From the NCBI RefSeq assembly GCF_021300775.1, contig NZ_JAJTJP010000001.1, forward strand, positions 496,001 through 560,000: a stretch of DNA of 64,000 bases, written 5' to 3'. The DNA comes from Parvimonas micra. Its GTDB lineage: Bacteria; Bacillota; Clostridia; Tissierellales; Peptoniphilaceae. Numbering within the stretch: position 1 is the stretch's first letter; each line of letters begins with the position of its first letter. The translations under genes and the position numbers were made by a program. This document shows, in pieces, positions 27,081 to 36,367 of this stretch. Under the pieces are notes generated by a model. It saw only the letters and a program-made list of their open reading frames with translations. It did not search any database and was not told the origin of the DNA.

Positions 27081-28181
27081 ATGTTTTTTAAAAATAAAAA
27101 TATATATAAAATTGATTTATTTATTCTTGTTTCTTTAGTTTTAATTATTTTAATAGGTTTACTTAATTTATATAGTGCTACAATTAGTTTAAAAAGAAAT
27201 TTTATGTTATCACAAATAATTGCAACACTTTTAGGGTTCATACTAATGTTTGTGCTTATTGCAGTTAATATACAATTCTTAAAGAGGTTATATTTACCTA
27301 TTTATATAATCTCTATAGGATTACTAGTTTTAGTACTTATAATTGGAACAGGAGATTCAGTTGGAGCTAGAAGTTGGATAAAATTTGGACCTATATCTTT
27401 TCAGCCATCAGAATTTGTTAAATTAGCAATGATAATTTGTTTAGCCACAGTTATTGAAAAAAATAGTTCCAAATTAAATGAGCCAAAAACATTAATAAAG
27501 GTTTTAGCTTTTGCATTTTTACCAGTTGGATTAGTCCTTATGCAACCAGATTTTGGTACTGCATTTGTATTCATTTTAGTTATTGGAACTATGTTATTTG
27601 TAGCAGGAATTAGCTTGCGACTAGTTGTGTATACATTACTAGCTGCTATAGCAAGTTTGCCTATTTTTTATTTTAGTTTATCTCCTTACCAAAAAAATAG
27701 AATTCTAAACTTTTTACATCCAGAAAGAGATATATCCAATACTGGGTATCAAGCTGTTCAGGGAAAAATCGCTGCTGGCTCTGGTAAATTTATCGGAAGA
27801 GGTCTCTTTAAAGGACCTCAAAATCAATTTAATTTTATACCTGAAAAGCAAACAGATTACATTTTCCCTGTTTTTGTTGAAGAAATGGGATTCGTTGGAG
27901 GAACTATACTAATAAGCTTATACACTATTATGTTATATAGATTTATTAAACTTTCAAAAAAAACAATTAACAAGTTCAATCAAATGTTAATTATTGGAAT
28001 ATTTGCAATGTTTTTAGCCCACATATTTGAAAATATTGGAATGACAATAGGTCTAATGCCTATAACAGGAATTCCATTGCCATTTTTGAGCTATGGTGGT
28101 ACTTTTCAACTTGTAAATTTAATAGCTATGGGAATAGTATTGTCAATATCATGTGAAAAAACTCCGCTTGATTTTATGTAA
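27081..28181 (+). CDS. rodA: RodA/FtsW/SpoVE family peptidoglycan polymerase
   Basis: A 366-residue SEDS protein with ten hydrophobic segments. Signature segments are GARSWIKFGPISFQPSEFVKL, read as GARSWIKFG and QPSEFVKL (about residues 95-117), the QPDFGTA loop near 157, and the large extracellular loop with GYQAVQGKIAAGSGKFIGRG followed by FIPEKQTDYIFPV and EEMGFVGG. SEDS proteins polymerise lipid II into glycan strands together with a class B penicillin-binding protein. RodA and FtsW are hard to separate by eye; the length and lack of cell-division neighbours favour RodA. The start is the ATG at 27081, 5 bases after GAGGTGAT. No PBP gene is adjacent. Confidence 0.88.
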   Translation: MFFKNKNIYKIDLFILVSLVLIILIGLLNLYSATISLKRNFMLSQIIATLLGFILMFVLIAVNIQFLKRLYLPIYIISIGLLVLVLIIGTGDSVGARSWIKFGPISFQPSEFVKLAMIICLATVIEKNSSKLNEPKTLIKVLAFAFLPVGLVLMQPDFGTAFVFILVIGTMLFVAGISLRLVVYTLLAAIASLPIFYFSLSPYQKNRILNFLHPERDISNTGYQAVQGKIAAGSGKFIGRGLFKGPQNQFNFIPEKQTDYIFPVFVEEMGFVGGTILISLYTIMLYRFIKLSKKTINKFNQMLIIGIFAMFLAHIFENIGMTIGLMPITGIPLPFLSYGGTFQLVNLIAMGIVLSISCEKTPLDFM

Positions 28182-28218
28182 AATATTATTACTATTAATA
28201 ATAATTTATTTAACAATT

Positions 28219-28248
28219 AAAAAACTCGGTATATACCGAGTTTTTTTA
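28219..28248. terminator. Bidirectional terminator between rodA and alr
   Basis: Perfect stem AAAACTCGGTAT/ATACCGAGTTTT with flanking A and T runs. The alr stop codon lies in the right flank. Confidence 0.9.
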
Positions 28249-29427
28249 TAATTCATAATAATTTTTTTCAGTGGAAAGATAATCAACAACCCTTACAACT
28301 TTATCCCCCTCTAAATACACCCTAGGAATTCTCATATTTATTCTACAAATTAAATCATATACATTTGTATTTGCAATCTTAGCTATCTCAAAAATATCAA
28401 GTTTCATATCTTTATATTCTCCATACAGCAAGACTGTATCACCAATTTTTACGTCATCAATATCAGATACATCTATCATTGTTTGATCCATACAAACTCT
28501 TCCTAATATTTTAGCTTTTTTATTATTAATTATAACATATCCTTTATTACTTAATTCATATGGATATCCATCTGCATAACCTACAGAAATTGTTGCTACT
28601 TTTATTGTTTTATCAGCACAAAAGGCTCTACCATATCCTACTGTATCACCTTTATGAATATATTTTATATTACTTACAGTACTTACAAAGCTTACAACAG
28701 TATCCATTTTAATTTTAGAATTATCTTTTACATACTCTGAAGGATAATGTCCATAAATACCAATTCCAACTCTTACCATATCATAATAATAACTATGAAG
28801 AAGCGAACCTCCGTCATTAGCAATATGTAACATAGGAACTTTAAGTTTTTCATTTACTAAAATATGTTTAACTTTTTCAAATCTTTCTACTTGTAATTTA
28901 GTAAAAGAATAATCTTCAATATCAGAAACACATAAGTGAGTAAACATTCCTTTAACTATAATATTTTTCATAGAATAAATTTCTTTTAAATAATCTTTAA
29001 GTTTCTCGTCAATTAAAAAACCAAGTCTATTCATTCCTGTATCAATTTTTATGTGAATCTTACATTTTTTTCTACATTTAGCAGATATTTCGTTTAGTTC
29101 TCTTATCATTCCTATATTATAAACAGTTAATTCAACATTATTTTTAATTAACTTTTCAAATAGAGCATTTGGAACATAACCTAAAATTAAAATTGGCAAT
29201 TTAATTTTCTTTTTTCTAAGCTCCATAGCCTCTGAAAAATTTGCTACACAAAAATAGTCAGCACCTTGTTTTTGTAAGAATTCTGCAACGGTACAAGCAC
29301 CAAGACCATACGCATTTGCTTTTAAAACAATGCCAACTTTAGCACCATTACATTTCTCTTTAATTTTTAAAAAATTGTCCTTTAATTTATCTAAATCCAC
29401 AAAAATTAATGATTGATTTTCATACAT
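28246..29427 (-). CDS. alr: Alanine racemase
   Basis: A 393-residue PLP enzyme making D-alanine for peptidoglycan. The PLP lysine is in VLKANAYGLGA (residues about 34-44), the family signature continues with KIDTGMNRLGF near 127, and the catalytic tyrosine is in VRVGIGIYGHYPSE near 210 with a second one later (VGYGRAFCADK). It is the last gene of an operon with the RelA-like gene and the AcpS-NnrD gene, 4 bases downstream of the latter, an order (acpS, nnr, alr) common in Firmicutes. Confidence 0.95.
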   Translation of the reverse strand: MYENQSLIFVDLDKLKDNFLKIKEKCNGAKVGIVLKANAYGLGACTVAEFLQKQGADYFCVANFSEAMELRKKKIKLPILILGYVPNALFEKLIKNNVELTVYNIGMIRELNEISAKCRKKCKIHIKIDTGMNRLGFLIDEKLKDYLKEIYSMKNIIVKGMFTHLCVSDIEDYSFTKLQVERFEKVKHILVNEKLKVPMLHIANDGGSLLHSYYYDMVRVGIGIYGHYPSEYVKDNSKIKMDTVVSFVSTVSNIKYIHKGDTVGYGRAFCADKTIKVATISVGYADGYPYELSNKGYVIINNKKAKILGRVCMDQTMIDVSDIDDVKIGDTVLLYGEYKDMKLDIFEIAKIANTNVYDLICRINMRIPRVYLEGDKVVRVVDYLSTEKNYYEL

Positions 29428-29431
29428 AATA

Positions 29432-30655
29432 TCACTTCCTAATAAATTTAATTGCCTTTGGTAAATACTTGATTATATCTGATGCCACTAAAGAGTCTTC
29501 TCCTATTTCTTCTTCAGCAAAATCTCCAGATAAGCCATGTAAAAATACACCCAGTTTAGCTGACGCAAACGTATCTAATCCTTGACCTAAGAAAGATAAA
29601 ATAATTCCCGTCAAACAATCTCCGCTACCTGCAGTTGCCATTCCAGAATTACCAGTTTGATTAATAAACATTTCTTCACTTGATTTAACAATTGTATTCT
29701 TACCTTTTAAAACTAGAGTAAAATTTGTATTATTCTTATAAAACTTATTAACACAATCTTCTCTATTTACTTTAATTTCATTTAAATCGTATGAGGAGAA
29801 CCTTGAAAACTCAGCTTCATGAGGAGTTATAATAATATTATTTCTATTTATAATATCAAAATCTATATCTTTTAAAAAAAATATTGCATCAGCATCTATT
29901 ACGATTGGTTTTTTATATGTTTTAAAAATGATTTCTAATAATTGTAAATTTTCTTTATTTCTACCCAATCCACAACCTATTGCTATTGCATCTAAATTAC
30001 TAATTTTATAAAGTATTTCGTCAATATATTTTAAAGTAAAACATCCTTTATTATCATCAGAAATTGGTAATATAATATTTTCAATTGCTTTTACTTCTAA
30101 AATATCTGAAATAGATTTAGGACAAATATTATAAACAAGCCCACTTCCAGTTCTAAGAGAAGATTTGGCGCACAAGTCAACACTTCCGCTCATTCCAATA
30201 CTTCCACCAATAATTCCAACTTTCCCAAAGTCACCTTTATGTCCATCTTTATTTCTACTTGGCATGAGTTTCTTTATTTCATAAACATCTATATTTTCAT
30301 ATTTAACATTTAAAAGTTTTACTTCTACAACTGCAATAGCATAATCTCCATCATGAGAAACTGAACATGAAATACCTTCAATTTTTTTAACTATTTCATT
30401 GTGAATAATTAAATCAGGTTTTCCGGAAAAATTATGTATAATTTCAACATCTATAGGGCTAACACTTCCAAAGCCAGTTCCAATAGCCTTAACAAATGCT
30501 TCTTTTAAAGAAAATATTCCAGCAATAGTCTCATCCCTACTTCCAGTATTTAATATATAATTAGTTTCATCATAAGTAAAATATCTATCTAAAAACTTGT
30601 CTATATTTTTCATATTTGAAAATCTAGAAATATTACAAATATCTATACCTATCAT
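29432..30655 (-). CDS. Fusion of holo-ACP synthase and NAD(P)HX dehydratase
   Basis: A 407-residue two-enzyme polypeptide. Residues 1-115 are AcpS: MIGIDICNISRF with the metal-binding Asp, and FSLKEAFVKAIGTG with the catalytic Glu-Lys region. It attaches phosphopantetheine from CoA to acyl carrier protein. Residues 125-407 are the ADP-dependent NAD(P)H-hydrate dehydratase, a ribokinase-fold domain, with GHKGDFGKVGIIGGSIGMSG, ITPHEAEFSRF and TAGSGDCLTGIILSFLGQG. The NnrE epimerase domain that normally precedes NnrD is absent, so AcpS occupies that place. The reading frame is continuous and I see no frameshift. It overlaps the upstream RelA-like gene by one base. Confidence 0.88.
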   Translation of the reverse strand: MIGIDICNISRFSNMKNIDKFLDRYFTYDETNYILNTGSRDETIAGIFSLKEAFVKAIGTGFGSVSPIDVEIIHNFSGKPDLIIHNEIVKKIEGISCSVSHDGDYAIAVVEVKLLNVKYENIDVYEIKKLMPSRNKDGHKGDFGKVGIIGGSIGMSGSVDLCAKSSLRTGSGLVYNICPKSISDILEVKAIENIILPISDDNKGCFTLKYIDEILYKISNLDAIAIGCGLGRNKENLQLLEIIFKTYKKPIVIDADAIFFLKDIDFDIINRNNIIITPHEAEFSRFSSYDLNEIKVNREDCVNKFYKNNTNFTLVLKGKNTIVKSSEEMFINQTGNSGMATAGSGDCLTGIILSFLGQGLDTFASAKLGVFLHGLSGDFAEEEIGEDSLVASDIIKYLPKAIKFIRK

Positions 30656-32034
30656 TATTCGAAATCATCCACTTCTTTTTTTACAAAATTATTTTCTAAA
30701 GAATTATATAAATCTTCATAATTTAAAGCTAATATTTCTTCAGGTTGATCTACATTTTTTAAGAAATATCTTATTTTATTCTCAATTTCTTTCATACTTT
30801 TAAAAGTAATTAAGTTTGGAGAATAGGAATTACAAATAAACTCCATTACTACATAAGAAATATCCCATTTTAATTTACTCTTATCTTCATTTGATATAGT
30901 TAAATCATCTACAGCTCTTTTTACTCTCTTTACAACTGCATAAACTATAAATTCAGAAAACAATACAAATTCTTCGGAAAAATCATTCTCTTCAATATCT
31001 CGAATTACTGAGAAAATTAAATTCCATTTAAAATCTTTATTAACTAGATCTAAAAGACCTAATCCAAATTTTTCACATAAATCATTTTTAAATTCAATAG
31101 TATTAACAATTTCAAAAGTTTCTCCAATTATAATTGTCCTAGAATTTGCACCATTCAATCTATTTAAAAATTTAACAAAATAATCTTCGTATTTCATTGA
31201 ATTATAATACTTGTTCTTAGAAAATATATAATCAACAATGATATCAGCACAGTCTTTAAAGTCTACAACAAATCCTGTACTTTCCTTTATTTTAACAGAA
31301 TATAAATCATGTAACATCTTCGATACAATTGTTTTTAATTGAATTTTTGAAGAATCATAGTTACTCTTATCTTCAACATTTTTTAAATGATTGTATACAC
31401 TTTGAAGTTGATTGTCTATCATCGACAAATTTGCCTTAATAGAAAACATAATAGAACGAATAAAATCTTCTGTAATCATATAATTAAAATTCTTATATAA
31501 TACTCTGTGATCTATCTCTCCCCAAAATATATTTACTAAAGATTTTATTTGAAGTTCAAAATTTACAAAATAGTCACCTTCAACAACGTAACGGCCATCT
31601 ATTTTATAAATCTCAAAGCCATTTTTTTGAAATGTTGGCTGTTTTTCACTTAAATTCAATTCTATATTAGAATTTAATTCACTCCTAAAATAACCATCTT
31701 CTAATTGAATAGTAAAATTTTTAGAAATTTCATCATAAATTTTCTGTTCATCATCAATAAATCTACATTCAACTCTAATTCCTATTAAATCAGGTAGATT
31801 TTCAATTGCAACTTTATGATTTGGATATTTGTAATAATAATTATTTCTTAATAATTTTTCCCTAATACTATCTTCACTCTTAATTCTAGCGGTTGTATTT
31901 ATAAAAAAATCGCAATTCAAAAAAATATCATTAAAAAATTTTTTTAATGCATCTGAAGAAGTGGTTATAAATTCAATATTATTATCCATATGTTCTATTG
32001 ATTTTTCTAAAAATTGAAATATTTCAAGCTTCAA
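30655..32034 (-). CDS. RelA/SpoT-domain protein with altered synthetase site
   Basis: A 459-residue protein with an N-terminal (p)ppGpp synthetase-like domain. Conserved elements are ARIKSEDSIREKLLRN (Arg-Lys-Ser of the GTP/ATP site, about residue 50), DLIGIRVECRF (Asp-Arg, about 80) and FELQIKSLVNIFWGEIDHR (about 165). The loop that should carry Tyr-x-Ser-x-His reads NGFEIYKIDG, so Tyr, Ser and His all appear changed. There is no HD hydrolase, TGS or ACT domain. The remaining 240 residues are helical and unrecognised. It may be an inactive or altered nucleotide enzyme. The start is a TTG (32032-32034) preceded by GGAGGTG; an upstream GTG lacks a ribosome site. It heads the operon with acpS-nnrD and alr. 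Confidence 0.75.
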   Translation of the reverse strand: MKLEIFQFLEKSIEHMDNNIEFITTSSDALKKFFNDIFLNCDFFINTTARIKSEDSIREKLLRNNYYYKYPNHKVAIENLPDLIGIRVECRFIDDEQKIYDEISKNFTIQLEDGYFRSELNSNIELNLSEKQPTFQKNGFEIYKIDGRYVVEGDYFVNFELQIKSLVNIFWGEIDHRVLYKNFNYMITEDFIRSIMFSIKANLSMIDNQLQSVYNHLKNVEDKSNYDSSKIQLKTIVSKMLHDLYSVKIKESTGFVVDFKDCADIIVDYIFSKNKYYNSMKYEDYFVKFLNRLNGANSRTIIIGETFEIVNTIEFKNDLCEKFGLGLLDLVNKDFKWNLIFSVIRDIEENDFSEEFVLFSEFIVYAVVKRVKRAVDDLTISNEDKSKLKWDISYVVMEFICNSYSPNLITFKSMKEIENKIRYFLKNVDQPEEILALNYEDLYNSLENNFVKKEVDDFE

Positions 32035-32058
32035 AAAAACACCTCCAATCACAAAAAT

Positions 32059-32087
32059 ATTTTACCATAGATTATTAATATTTACAA
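32059..32087 (-). promoter_or_regulatory. Promoter of the RelA-like/acpS-nnrD/alr operon
   Basis: -35 TTGTAA (32082-32087), 17-base spacer and an extended -10 TGGTAAAAT (TAAAAT at 32059-32064). Confidence 0.78.
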
Positions 32088-32100
32088 TGATATACCTTAA

Positions 32101-32129
32101 AAAAAAGACTGCATAAGCAGTCTTAATTT
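32101..32129 (-). terminator. Terminator after patB
   Basis: Stem AAGACTGC/GCAGTCTT with a 4-base loop (32105-32124) and an eight-base T-run on the minus strand, starting next to the patB stop codon. Confidence 0.88.
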
Positions 32130-33319
32130 TATAAAGTATCTACAACTTTTTTTAACCTATTTAATCCATCAATTAACATTTCTTTATTACATGCTATATT
32201 CATTCTAAAGAAAAGTCTTGCATTTTCTCCATAGTTTATTCCGGAGTTAAGTAATAATTTACCTTCATTTATTAGTTTTTGATGTAATTCGTCATGATCA
32301 ACATCAAACTCTCTAAGGTCTAACCACAATAAGAAACTAGCTTGAGGTCTTTTTACTTTAACTTTTGGAATTTCTCTTTTAATAAAATCAATTGCAAAAT
32401 CAATATTATCCTCAATATAACTAATACATTCTTCAAACCATTGTTTTCCATAAGTATATGCTGCAACAAAACCTACCGCTGAAAAACTTGCCATATGAAA
32501 AATTCCATACCCTACAAGACCTTCAATAAAACTATTTCTTAACTCTTCATTAGGTATAATTGCAACAGATTGAGAAAGTCCAGCAATATTAAAAGTTTTA
32601 CTAGGTGCTGTTAAAGTAACAGTATTATTTAGAAAATCTTCATTAATGGAAGCTATTGGAATATGCTTATAGTCTTTAAGGATTAAATCGCCATGGATTT
32701 CATCTGAAACCATTAATACATTATGTTTTCTACAAATTCTTCCATATTCTTCTAACTCTTCTTTAGTCCATACCCTTCCTACTGGATTATGAGGACTACA
32801 TAATATACTTAACTTAACGTTATTTTCTATTATTTTCTTTTCAAAATTTTCAAAGTCTATTACATATTTATCTTCTAATTCAACTAGTTTATTTTCAACA
32901 ACAATTCTTTTATTTAATTCAATTACATTAAAGAAAGGAGGATATACCGGGGTATTAATAATAATTGCATCTCCTTCTTTTGTATTTTTTAAAATTGTAT
33001 TTGCTATCCCTGGAACTACTCCGGGAACAGGAACTATCCATTCTTTTTTTATATCCCAGTTATTTTTTTCTTTTTGCCAATCTATAAATGATGTAAAAAA
33101 TTTTTCACAAGGACAATCATATCCTATTACACCATTTGAAATTGGTTTTTTTAAAGCATCTAAAATTTCATTACAACATTTAAACTCCATATCTGCAATA
33201 GACATAGATAAAATTGAATGATCATTTTTTGGAGCTCCTGCTGCTATCATATTATTCCATTTTTCAGCATGTGAATTTTTTCTATCTACATATTCGTCAA
33301 AATCATAACATTTGCTCAT
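32129..33319 (-). CDS. patB: PatB/MalY-type cystathionine beta-lyase
   Basis: A 396-residue fold-type I PLP enzyme. Motifs are SPHNPVGRVWTKEELEEYG (about residue 170), MVSDEIHGDLIL (PLP-ring Asp, about 201) and APSKTFNIAGL with the Schiff-base Lys (about 234). The last 60 residues include a conserved Arg in ARLFFRMNIA that binds the substrate carboxylate. MalY/PatB enzymes cleave C-S bonds, giving homocysteine from cystathionine or H2S, pyruvate and ammonia from cysteine. It is 30 bases downstream of metK on the same strand, tying it to methionine and sulfur metabolism. Other C-S lyase substrates are possible. Confidence 0.88.
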   Translation of the reverse strand: MSKCYDFDEYVDRKNSHAEKWNNMIAAGAPKNDHSILSMSIADMEFKCCNEILDALKKPISNGVIGYDCPCEKFFTSFIDWQKEKNNWDIKKEWIVPVPGVVPGIANTILKNTKEGDAIIINTPVYPPFFNVIELNKRIVVENKLVELEDKYVIDFENFEKKIIENNVKLSILCSPHNPVGRVWTKEELEEYGRICRKHNVLMVSDEIHGDLILKDYKHIPIASINEDFLNNTVTLTAPSKTFNIAGLSQSVAIIPNEELRNSFIEGLVGYGIFHMASFSAVGFVAAYTYGKQWFEECISYIEDNIDFAIDFIKREIPKVKVKRPQASFLLWLDLREFDVDHDELHQKLINEGKLLLNSGINYGENARLFFRMNIACNKEMLIDGLNRLKKVVDTL

Positions 33320-33349
33320 AATATCATCTCCTGTAATAAATATGCTTAA

Positions 33350-34528
33350 CTATATCAATTTTTTAATTTCTTCTATCTTATCTAATCTTTCCCAAGGTAA
33401 ATCTAAATCAATTCTTCCAAAATGACCATAAGCTGCAATTTGACGATAAATAGGTCTTCTTAAATCTAAAATATCAATAATTGCTGCAGGTCTTAAGTCA
33501 AATACTTTCTTTACAATTTCTATAATCTCATCATCAGAAATTTTTCCAGTTCCAAATGTATCTACATAAATAGAAAGTGGTTTAGCAACACCAATAGCAT
33601 ATGAAATTCCAATTTCTAATTTTTCACAAATTCCACTAGCTACAATATTTTTAGCAATATACCTAGCCATATATGCACCAGATCTATCTACTTTTGTTGG
33701 ATCCTTTCCTGAGAAAGCACCACCACCATGTCTTCCAAATCCACCATAAGTATCAACAATTATTTTTCTACCAGTTAATCCAGCATCTCCCATAGGACCA
33801 CCAATTTCAAAACGACCAGTAGGATTCACATAAATTTTTGTATTTTTATCTATTAAATTAGACGGAATAACTTCATTAATCACTACTTCTTTAATATCTT
33901 TTTCTATTTGTTCTGTTTTAACAGATGGGCTATGTTGAGTTGAAACAACTATTGCTTCTATTTTATTTGGAATTCCATCAATATACTCAACTGTTACTTG
34001 ACTCTTACCATCTGGTCTTAGATATGGTAAAATATCATTTTTTCTAACATATGATAATCTTTTTGATAGATTATGCGCTAATGTTATAGGTAATGGCATA
34101 AACTCTTCAGTTTCAGTACATGCATATCCAAACATCATTCCTTGATCTCCTGCACCAACTGAATTATATTTATCTTCATTTCCTTTTTTGTATTCTAATG
34201 CACTATCTACTCCTAATGCAATATCTCTTGACTGCTCATTAATACTTGTAACTACAGAACAAGTTGAAGCATCGAATCCATATTTAGCTCTTGTGTATCC
34301 AATATCTTTTAAAACATTTCTAACTATACTTTGTATATCAACATATTCAGAAGTTGTTATTTCACCAACAACCATTACAATTCCAGTTGTGGTTAAAGTT
34401 TCACAGGCAACTCTTGCTACTGGATCTACTTTTAAAATTTCATCTAATACTGCATCAGAAATTTGATCACAGATTTTATCAGGATGACCTTCAGTTACAG
34501 ACTCTGATGTAAATAAAACTTTTTTCAT
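33350..34528 (-). CDS. metK: S-adenosylmethionine synthetase
   Basis: A 392-residue enzyme forming S-adenosylmethionine from methionine and ATP. The N-terminal motif is [20 protein letters not shown] (residues 9-28). [12 protein letters not shown] is near 120, and the glycine-rich [20 protein letters not shown] loop is around 258. Length and motifs are standard. It follows ispF by 10 bases and is followed by patB. No SAM riboswitch is visible, in line with its place inside an operon whose first gene is ispD. Confidence 0.97.
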   Translation of the reverse strand: MKKVLFTSESVTEGHPDKICDQISDAVLDEILKVDPVARVACETLTTTGIVMVVGEITTSEYVDIQSIVRNVLKDIGYTRAKYGFDASTCSVVTSINEQSRDIALGVDSALEYKKGNEDKYNSVGAGDQGMMFGYACTETEEFMPLPITLAHNLSKRLSYVRKNDILPYLRPDGKSQVTVEYIDGIPNKIEAIVVSTQHSPSVKTEQIEKDIKEVVINEVIPSNLIDKNTKIYVNPTGRFEIGGPMGDAGLTGRKIIVDTYGGFGRHGGGAFSGKDPTKVDRSGAYMARYIAKNIVASGICEKLEIGISYAIGVAKPLSIYVDTFGTGKISDDEIIEIVKKVFDLRPAAIIDILDLRRPIYRQIAAYGHFGRIDLDLPWERLDKIEEIKKLI

Positions 34529-34538
34529 CTTTACCTCC

Positions 34539-35012
34539 TTAAATTTTTTCTAATAAAACTACTGCATGAGAAGAAATTCCTTCTTCTCTACCTTCAAATC
34601 CTAAATGTTCAGTTGTAGTAGCTTTAATACTTATATTTTCAATATCAGTTTCTAAAACCTTCGAAATATTATTTCTCATTTCTAATATAAAACCAGCAAG
34701 TTTTGGCTTTTGAGCACAAATTACACTGTCAACATTACCAATTTTATATCCTTTTTCTTTCATCAATCTAACAACTTCTTTAGTCATTATCAATGAGCTT
34801 ATATCTTTATACTTAGGATCATTATCAGGAAATAATTTTCCTATATCCCCTAAACATAATGCACCAATTATTGCATCATTAATAGCATGAACTAAAACAT
34901 CTGCATCACTATGTCCTAAAAGACCTTTATCATGTTCTATTTTAACTCCACCTATTATTAACTCGCGGCCAACAACCAATTCATGAACATCAAATCCAAG
35001 TCCTATTCTCAT
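34539..35012 (-). CDS. ispF: 2-C-methyl-D-erythritol 2,4-cyclodiphosphate synthase
   Basis: A 157-residue MEP-pathway enzyme. It has [10 protein letters not shown] with metal-binding Asp and His at residues 8 and 10, [22 protein letters not shown] (the HSDAD part near residue 35), and [22 protein letters not shown] at the C-terminus. It forms the cyclic diphosphate from CDP-methylerythritol phosphate. The gene directly follows ispD (2 bases). Confidence 0.96.
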   Translation of the reverse strand: MRIGLGFDVHELVVGRELIIGGVKIEHDKGLLGHSDADVLVHAINDAIIGALCLGDIGKLFPDNDPKYKDISSLIMTKEVVRLMKEKGYKIGNVDSVICAQKPKLAGFILEMRNNISKVLETDIENISIKATTTEHLGFEGREEGISSHAVVLLEKI

Positions 35013-35014
35013 AA

Positions 35015-35701
35015 TTAAATACCTCTTTCTAATAATACTCTAGCATAAAAAATATCTTCTTTAGTTGTAATTTTTATATTTGAATATTCTCCTTCGACAA
35101 GTTTAATTTTAACATTTAAATTTTCAACAATTGAAGAATCATCTGTTGCAAAACTATTATCTTTAAAAAATTTCTTGTATCCTTCTAAAATAACTTCCTT
35201 ACTAAAAGCCTGAGGAGTTTGAATATTATATAAAGATCTTCTATCAGGAGTAGAAATTACCTCAAACTCATTAGAAACAACTTTAATTGTATCTTTTGAT
35301 TTAACTCCTGTTATTACAGCTTTATAATTATCTAGTTCATTTATTACATTTAAAATAGTTTTTTTACTGATTAGAGGCCTTGCACCATCATGACATAATA
35401 CAAAATCTGAATTATTAGATACTTCTAAAAGACCATTAAAAGTAGACTCCTCCCTAGAAGAGCCTCCCTCAACTAATTTTATGCTTAAATAGAATTTTTT
35501 TAGTATATTTTTGAAATCTTCAAAAAACTCTTTTCTGGTTACTAAAATTATTTCATTAATCTCAGGTATATCTATAAAAGCGCTAATAGTTCTTTCAATA
35601 ACTGTTTTTCCGCACAAATCTAAAAATATTTTATTTGTATCTAAACCCATTCTATTTGAGGAACCCGCAGCAACAATTATAGCAGAAATTTTTTTTGTCA
35701 T
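35015..35701 (-). CDS. ispD: 2-C-methyl-D-erythritol 4-phosphate cytidylyltransferase
   Basis: A 228-residue cytidylyltransferase. It has [12 protein letters not shown] at residues 8-19, the Lys in [14 protein letters not shown], and HDGARPLIS near 105. It converts methylerythritol phosphate and CTP to CDP-methylerythritol in isoprenoid precursor synthesis. I distinguish it from the TarI-like paralogue at 8469-9185 by its location next to ispF and by its closer fit to the IspD pattern. It heads an ispD-ispF-metK-patB operon. An extended -10 element (TGATACAAT) lies about 20 bases before the start codon. Confidence 0.93.
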   Translation of the reverse strand: MTKKISAIIVAAGSSNRMGLDTNKIFLDLCGKTVIERTISAFIDIPEINEIILVTRKEFFEDFKNILKKFYLSIKLVEGGSSREESTFNGLLEVSNNSDFVLCHDGARPLISKKTILNVINELDNYKAVITGVKSKDTIKVVSNEFEVISTPDRRSLYNIQTPQAFSKEVILEGYKKFFKDNSFATDDSSIVENLNVKIKLVEGEYSNIKITTKEDIFYARVLLERGI

Positions 35702-35719
35702 AATTCCACCTCGACCTAT

Positions 35720-35728
35720 ATTGTATCA
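35720..35728 (-). promoter_or_regulatory. Extended -10 element before ispD
   Basis: TGATACAAT on the minus strand (TACAAT at 35720-35725), about 19 bases upstream of the ATG. No convincing -35 is seen. Confidence 0.5.
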
Positions 35729-35822
35729 TATTTTAAGTTTCTTTTCTATATTTAAAAGCAAATTTTCAAAAAGTAATATTAAATAAATTTAGAAAGATTT
35801 ACTAAGTAAAAAATATAAAATA

Positions 35823-35852
35823 TAAAAAAGCGATGAATAATCACCGCCTTTT
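35823..35852 (-). terminator. Terminator after the rhodanese lipoprotein gene
   Basis: Stem GCGATGA/TCACCGC (one A-C mismatch) with a short loop, and a T6 run on the minus strand. Confidence 0.8.
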
Positions 35853-35856
35853 AAAA

Positions 35857-36267
35857 TTATTTTACAAGTTCATATTGATATTGTTTAACACCTTGTGCAT
35901 TAAATACATTAGTATAACCTAATTTTTTTAATTTTTCTAAAGCTTTACCACTTTTATTTCCAGTGTTGCAATAAAGAATAATTTTTGTGTCTTTTTTAGG
36001 GAATTTAGCTTCAATTTCCTTTTCAATTACATCCTCTGGAATGCTAAGAGCATCTTTAATATGTCCTTCACTGTATTGTGCAGTAGGTCTAACATCAATT
36101 ACTGTAGCACCTTTTTTTTGTTCTTCTAAAAGAGTTTCTCCTTTCATAACTTCTGTTTTACTTTCAGCTTTATTGTCAGCTGTTTTGTTATCACTCTTTG
36201 CTCCACAACCAACTAAAGTAGTTGCTGTAACTAATGATAAAAGTAACATTTTAGATAATTTTTTCAT
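35857..36267 (-). CDS. Rhodanese-domain lipoprotein
   Basis: A 136-residue surface lipoprotein. The signal ends in the lipobox LVGC (Cys at residue 21), followed by a short Lys/Asp/Ser linker. The rhodanese fold occupies residues 45-136: TVIDVRPTAQYSEGHIKDAL, then the active-site loop YCNTGNKSG with the catalytic Cys, and ending LGYTNVFNAQGV. Rhodaneses carry persulfide sulfur, so the protein may handle sulfide or thiosulfate outside the membrane. It is a single-gene unit with GGAGGA before its ATG. The substrate is unknown. Confidence 0.9.
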   Translation of the reverse strand: MKKLSKMLLLSLVTATTLVGCGAKSDNKTADNKAESKTEVMKGETLLEEQKKGATVIDVRPTAQYSEGHIKDALSIPEDVIEKEIEAKFPKKDTKIILYCNTGNKSGKALEKLKKLGYTNVFNAQGVKQYQYELVK

Positions 36268-36367
36268 AATTTTCCTCCTAAAATTTATTCATATAGATAA
36301 TAACATATAATAAGTTATAAGTAAAATAGTATTTTCTTATAATCTACAAAATTTTTATTAAAAAAAC

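Noticed and set aside
34529-35060. SAM riboswitch before metK
   Set aside because: metK starts 10 bases after ispF, with no leader sequence; no SAM-type structure is visible before ispD, the first gene of the operon.
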